Source: Reinekea marinisedimentorum | Lineage (GTDB): Bacteria > Pseudomonadota > Gammaproteobacteria > Pseudomonadales > Natronospirillaceae | Direction of reading: 5' to 3' | DNA: 64,000 nucleotides | NCBI RefSeq assembly: GCF_004341165.1 | Contig: NZ_SLZR01000006.1 | Location: 1-64,000, forward strand | Shown here: positions 60,891-64,000 of the stretch, in pieces | How the letters are laid out: each line of letters opens with the position of its first letter | How positions within the stretch are numbered: the first letter of the stretch is position 1 | Position numbers and translations under genes: made by a program | The notes under the pieces: generated by a model | Database searches by the model: none | What the model was told of the DNA's origin: nothing | Seen by the model: the letters and a program-made list of their open reading frames with translations, nothing else

Positions 60891-61559
60891 TTGGAAACTG
60901 CTCAGCAACGCTTAAATGAAGCTTTTAGAACCACCAAGAAAGCAGGGCGCATTCGTCAGAAAAACGAGTCAATCATTATTCAGGCTGCAGAAATAGAGTT
61001 CGCGCAAACAGGGTTTAAGGGAACTTCTCTTAATGCGGTTGCCGAACGTGCAGGCTTACCTAAATCCAATATTCTGTATTACTTTAAAAGCAAGCAGGGC
61101 CTGTATGGCGCGGTATTGGCTGACATTCTGCTGATGTGGAACCAGTCATTTAACGATATTACGGCCGAGTCTGACCCGGCGGAAGTGCTTTATAAGTATA
61201 TCGAAGAGAAGGTGCAGTATTCTTCCACCCATCCACTGGCGTCTAAGATTTTTGCGACTGAAGTCATTCAGGGTGCGCCTCATTTAGAGGAATATCTGGC
61301 GTCCGACCTTAAGCTGTGGGTTGATGATCGGGCTTCGGTTATTCAGGCGTGGATCGATGCAGGCAAGATAAATCCGATAAAACCGGTGCATCTTATCTTC
61401 ATGATCTGGAGCACCACTCAGCATTACGCTGATTTCGCGACTCAGATTCAATGGGCGCTGGGTAAAGAAGCCTATGAAGAACAGGACTTTAAAGACGCAA
61501 CGGATACCATTGCCGCCATCATTTTGGGTGGCCTCGGTTTGGAAATTCCAGCGCTTTAA
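60891..61559 (+). CDS. TetR-family transcriptional regulator (RutR-like)
   Basis: A regulator of about 222 residues. The N-terminal helix-turn-helix is in AAEIEFAQTGFKGTSLNAVAERAGLPKSNILYYFKSKQGLY. The C-terminal ligand domain has W-S-T-T-Q-H-Y-A-D-F, a segment shared with RutR-type proteins. RutR senses uracil or thymine in E. coli, but the ligand here is open. TTG 60891 is chosen because AGAGGG lies 7 bases before it; TTG 60873 would add six residues and lacks an SD. Confidence 0.82.
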   Translation: METAQQRLNEAFRTTKKAGRIRQKNESIIIQAAEIEFAQTGFKGTSLNAVAERAGLPKSNILYYFKSKQGLYGAVLADILLMWNQSFNDITAESDPAEVLYKYIEEKVQYSSTHPLASKIFATEVIQGAPHLEEYLASDLKLWVDDRASVIQAWIDAGKINPIKPVHLIFMIWSTTQHYADFATQIQWALGKEAYEEQDFKDATDTIAAIILGGLGLEIPAL

Positions 61560-61595
61560 ACTTCTTTGCCGGCGGAGAGATTCTCTTCCGGTTAT

Positions 61596-62213
61596 TCAGT
61601 CAGTATGGCCGGCGTCGTGCTGACTGAGCAGTTCATCCAGTGTCAGCTGGTATGAATCGACAAAGTTACTCATGAAGTAATCCACCTCTTTTAAATCCAG
61701 CTGGCGAATAGACGATTCAATTTCGATGCAGGCATCTTTGAATTCCTGGTTTCCCGCTTTCAATTCACTCTGACACTTTAAATAGGCGCTGATTAAATCT
61801 GCGGCTTTCACCAGTCTGGCGACTTGCGGATGGATTTTTTTATGCAGCAAAAAACGGTTGTAGTGCGGTTGCATACTTTTGGGCAGCAGTGAAAGAATTT
61901 CCAGCTCGGCTTCATCTTCGATGCGTTTATAGGCGTTGGTAATGGTGCTGGAGTGATACTTGATGGGTGATGGCAGGTCGCCGGTAATTATTTCGCTGCA
62001 GTCATGATAAAGCGCTGTTGTCGCAACCTCTTCCGGGCTATAGCCATCCAGTTCTTCCTTTAATACTTCTTTGCGCACAATGGCCAGAGTGTGAGCGATG
62101 GTGGCCACTTGCCAGCTGTGTTCCATAACATTTTCGGTGGTGACGTTGCGCATTAAACTCCAGCGTTTAATCCAGCGCAGACGATCCAGGTATGCAAAAA
62201 ATTTATGAGCCAT
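61596..62213 (-). CDS. yfbR: 5'-deoxynucleotidase YfbR
   Basis: An HD-domain enzyme of about 205 residues that dephosphorylates 5'-deoxynucleoside monophosphates. The metal-binding residues are H32 (EHSWQ) and H70-D71 (LYHDCSE), followed by the signature TGDLPSPIKYH. ATG 62213 (MAHKFFAYLDRLRWIKRW) matches the E. coli start better than ATG 62246. It is convergent with the TetR gene, with a weak stem-loop at about 61573-61590 in the gap. Confidence 0.9.
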   Translation of the reverse strand: MAHKFFAYLDRLRWIKRWSLMRNVTTENVMEHSWQVATIAHTLAIVRKEVLKEELDGYSPEEVATTALYHDCSEIITGDLPSPIKYHSSTITNAYKRIEDEAELEILSLLPKSMQPHYNRFLLHKKIHPQVARLVKAADLISAYLKCQSELKAGNQEFKDACIEIESSIRQLDLKEVDYFMSNFVDSYQLTLDELLSQHDAGHTD

Positions 62214-62335
62214 AAAAGTTGATCCAGTGCAGTTTGGGCGGATCACTAATCATAGAGGGCTTCCGGCGTTCAGAGAAGCGCAGATGAGGTTGCAGGCACT
62301 GAAGAAGGAGGTAGGTAAATAAAAAAACGCGGCAA

Positions 62336-62360
62336 AAGGACCGCTCCCTCAACGGTCCTT
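62336..62360 (-). terminator. Intrinsic terminator of the DUF3461 gene
   Basis: AAGGACCG pairs with CGGTCCTT (8 base pairs) around a 9-base loop, followed on the minus strand by TT, then further T-runs near 62320-62327. It lies about 35 bases after the stop codon. Confidence 0.75.
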
Positions 62361-62394
62361 GCAGCTGTTAAACCCGGCAGGTGTCATCGGCCTT

Positions 62395-62664
62395 TCAGTG
62401 ACAGGCGATTTGATCCAGTTCTTCAATGACATAGCGAAGCGCAGGGCTGATTTCAGTCATATGAAGCTTACGGTGCGTGCCGCTATCAACAGTAACCAGT
62501 TTGTGCTGGCGGGGGTAAATGAAGCGTTGGGTATGTTTTAACACATGACCTCTTTCCGGACGAAAGATGATTTTCAGAACGTCACGGTCTTTTTCGGTGG
62601 TGAGTTTGTAACCACTGATTTTATCGAGTTGGTCAATGCCTAATGCTTGAAGGTTGTCATACAT
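62395..62664 (-). CDS. DUF3461 (YaeH-like) family protein, short form
   Basis: An 89-residue protein homologous to the first two-thirds of E. coli YaeH: MYDNLQALGI at the start, D-V-L-K-I-I-F, Y-P-R-Q-H-K and ISPALRYVIEELDQI at the end. YaeH is longer (about 128 residues), so this one lacks the C-terminal helical part. The function of the family is unknown. The coding frame looks intact, with a terminator downstream. Confidence 0.8.
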   Translation of the reverse strand: MYDNLQALGIDQLDKISGYKLTTEKDRDVLKIIFRPERGHVLKHTQRFIYPRQHKLVTVDSGTHRKLHMTEISPALRYVIEELDQIACH

Positions 62665-63256
62665 ACTAAGTACTCCGGATCACTATGATTTTGTATTTGT
62701 TATTTGGCCTCAGAGTCGACGAAGGTATCCGGTACTCGAACAGTTGCTTGCTGCAAAGCCGGTACTGCATGCCTTTGTTTTCGCAGGGCTTTCACAGATA
62801 GTCTTCAATTGAGGCATTGCCCGGTGGATGATTATCTGTGAAAACCTGAAGCTACTTTCTTAGCCAAGTGATCTGTGTTTGATAAATAATATAGATGAAA
62901 TCGGGTTTGATTACGCCTGTGAAACTTGAGCTGGCGCAATTAAAAAGCAGGAAAGAAAGAGCATTAATTAAAAATAAAGACGGGGCCTGATTTGATTCGC
63001 CATTTTCGCAAAAAACAGGTGGAGTTGTTCACTTGCGGGCTGACTCCAGCCCCCGTGTTATGGTCTTTGCAGGGCAGTTTCTTGACGCATTGTAAAGCTT
63101 TGTTGCATGCCCGTTAGAGTTATTTTAGCTAAAAAAACTGTCTGTTTTCTGAGCGTTTACCTGAACTAAATAAGGTTAGTTCTGACTAATGGTGTAGCCT
63201 ATTTTGAATGGCTGTTCAGCTATACTCACTGTTCGTTCGGAATTAGATAGTTTGCT
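62665..63256. other. 590-base intergenic region with a long inverted repeat
   Basis: No convincing gene. It holds an 11-base perfect inverted repeat (TTTCACAGATA at 62790-62800 and its complement at 62833-62843, spacer 32), and a GGGCTG/CAGCCC hairpin at 63037-63052 without a T-run. Part of it may encode a short RNA or bind a regulator. Confidence 0.4.
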
Positions 63257-63556
63257 ATGTTGTATCAGGACTTTTTGACAGGTTTTTTCCAGGTTTTGCC
63301 ACGGGTCGATCAATCGGATCGTATCCAGGGCATGGCCAAATATATGAACGAGGCCGGGTCTTCTTTTGAAGCCGGAACCGTTCTGCTGTTTTTTGGTGGA
63401 ATGCTGGCTGTCGTTCTTGTTTTAAAAATTATCTATTCAATTAAAAAATCTAAAGAAGAGCGTTTGCGCCGCGAGGCCAAAAAACGGCGCGACGCAGCAA
63501 GGCAGGCGCAAAAGTCTAACCATAAGCCCTTTCACAGCCTGCGCCGGCGTCATTAG
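63257..63556 (+). CDS. Small membrane protein with basic tail
   Basis: A 99-residue protein with one transmembrane segment (about 41-62) followed by a highly basic, coiled-coil-like tail rich in Lys and Arg. It is a probable bitopic inner-membrane protein with its C-terminus in the cytoplasm. No family is recognised. It ends 2 bases before the end of the convergent bioA gene. Confidence 0.6.
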   Translation: MLYQDFLTGFFQVLPRVDQSDRIQGMAKYMNEAGSSFEAGTVLLFFGGMLAVVLVLKIIYSIKKSKEERLRREAKKRRDAARQAQKSNHKPFHSLRRRH

Positions 63557-63558
63557 TT

Positions 63559-64000
63559 TCAGACTGATGCCTGCATTGCGTAAGCTGCAATGGCCTGAGT
63601 GAGTTTTTGCAGATCTTCTGAGCACATGCAGTAAGCCGGCATTATATAAATCAGCTTGCCGAAGGGCCTTATCCATGCTCCCTGCTCAATGAATACCTTC
63701 TGAGCTTCGGCAACGTTTACCGGGCGTTGCATCTCGACAACGCCGATGGCACCCAATACCCGAACGCTGCTCACACTGGCTTCATTTTCCAGTGGCGGTA
63801 ACTGTGCTTTTAACTGCTGCTCAATCGCGGGTACCTGATTGCGCCAGCGCCCTTCACTGATAATCGATAGCGAGCCATTGGCAACGGCACAGGCGAGTGG
63901 GTTACCCATAAAGGTTGGGCCGTGCATAAATACGCCGGCTTCAGAGGCGCAAACTCCTTCTGCAACTTCATCGCTGGCCAGCGTTGCGGCCAATGTCATG
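63559..64000 (-). CDS. bioA: Adenosylmethionine-8-amino-7-oxononanoate aminotransferase, 3' part
   Basis: The C-terminal 147 residues of BioA, running off the right edge. BioA transfers the amino group of SAM to KAPA to give DAPA in biotin synthesis. The conserved blocks FMHGPTFMGNPLACA, VRVLGAIGVVE and G-A-W-I-R-P-F-G-K-L-I-Y are present. The PLP lysine is outside the window. The frame has no stop at the edge. Confidence 0.94.
   Translation of the reverse strand, partial: MTLAATLASDEVAEGVCASEAGVFMHGPTFMGNPLACAVANGSLSIISEGRWRNQVPAIEQQLKAQLPPLENEASVSSVRVLGAIGVVEMQRPVNVAEAQKVFIEQGAWIRPFGKLIYIMPAYCMCSEDLQKLTQAIAAYAMQASV

Noticed and set aside
1..64000. CRISPR arrays, transposases, phage genes, tRNA or rRNA
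   Set aside because: No regularly spaced direct repeats, no transposase or integrase motifs, and no cloverleaf or rRNA sequence noticed on reading; this was by eye, so short or divergent tRNAs cannot be fully excluded.

Overview
The window is a chromosomal segment of a Gram-negative, FabA/FabB-type gammaproteobacterium, most likely marine and related to Oceanospirillales/Cellvibrionales. Evidence for this is the fabA-fabB pair, pntAB, yfbR, yaeH-like DUF3461, yhcC and bioA genes, all close to their gammaproteobacterial homologues, plus a complete type VI secretion system (T6SS). Base composition is moderate, with three visibly AT-richer islands inside the T6SS region. I saw no rRNA, tRNA, CRISPR array, insertion sequence or phage.

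Layout. Positions 1-3660 hold small unlinked genes on the + strand: a serine/threonine dehydratase-like enzyme, a GNAT acetyltransferase, a DUF4239 membrane protein, a Rof-like protein and a MarC protein. Positions 3680-11150 hold a nucleobase/diaminopropionate and molybdenum-hydroxylase-maturation cluster like the E. coli yge/yqe region. It has a sigma-54 activator facing a diaminopropionate ammonia-lyase behind a well-formed sigma-54 promoter, then a dihydropyrimidinase/hydantoinase, a YnjE-like sulfurtransferase, and yqeB, yqeC and mocA/ygfJ-like genes. The hydroxylase itself is not in the window.

Positions 11140-46633 are the T6SS. The main operon runs tssJ-K-L-M-tagF-A-B-C-hcp-E-F-G-H-vgrG (18204-37794). 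It continues with a spike-accessory protein, a DUF4150 PAAR-like protein, a large effector that carries a MIX motif, LysM and hydrophobic helices, a membrane protein that is probably its immunity factor, and three cargo-linked genes including a DUF2169 adaptor. A second vgrG is divergent from tssJ. It leads into a 932-residue effector that combines an M23-like endopeptidase with an SLT-type transglycosylase, followed by three small exported proteins that are candidate periplasmic immunity factors. The last of these is split by a -1 frameshift at an A7 run that forms the heptamer A AAA AAC.

Positions 46660-64000 are mostly housekeeping: pntAB, an acyltransferase, a flavodoxin, a patatin phospholipase, a glycogen-debranching-type enzyme, a yhcC-type radical SAM protein, fabB-fabA, a response regulator-TPR/histidine kinase pair, a TetR regulator, yfbR, DUF3461, a small membrane protein and the 3' end of bioA.

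The most unusual material is the two T6SS effector/immunity modules, especially the split immunity gene and the variant zinc motif of the peptidoglycan-hydrolase effector. Start codons were reassigned where a Shine-Dalgarno (SD) sequence and homologue length argue for it. Several are TTG: the ammonia-lyase, the sulfurtransferase, the acyltransferase and the TetR gene.
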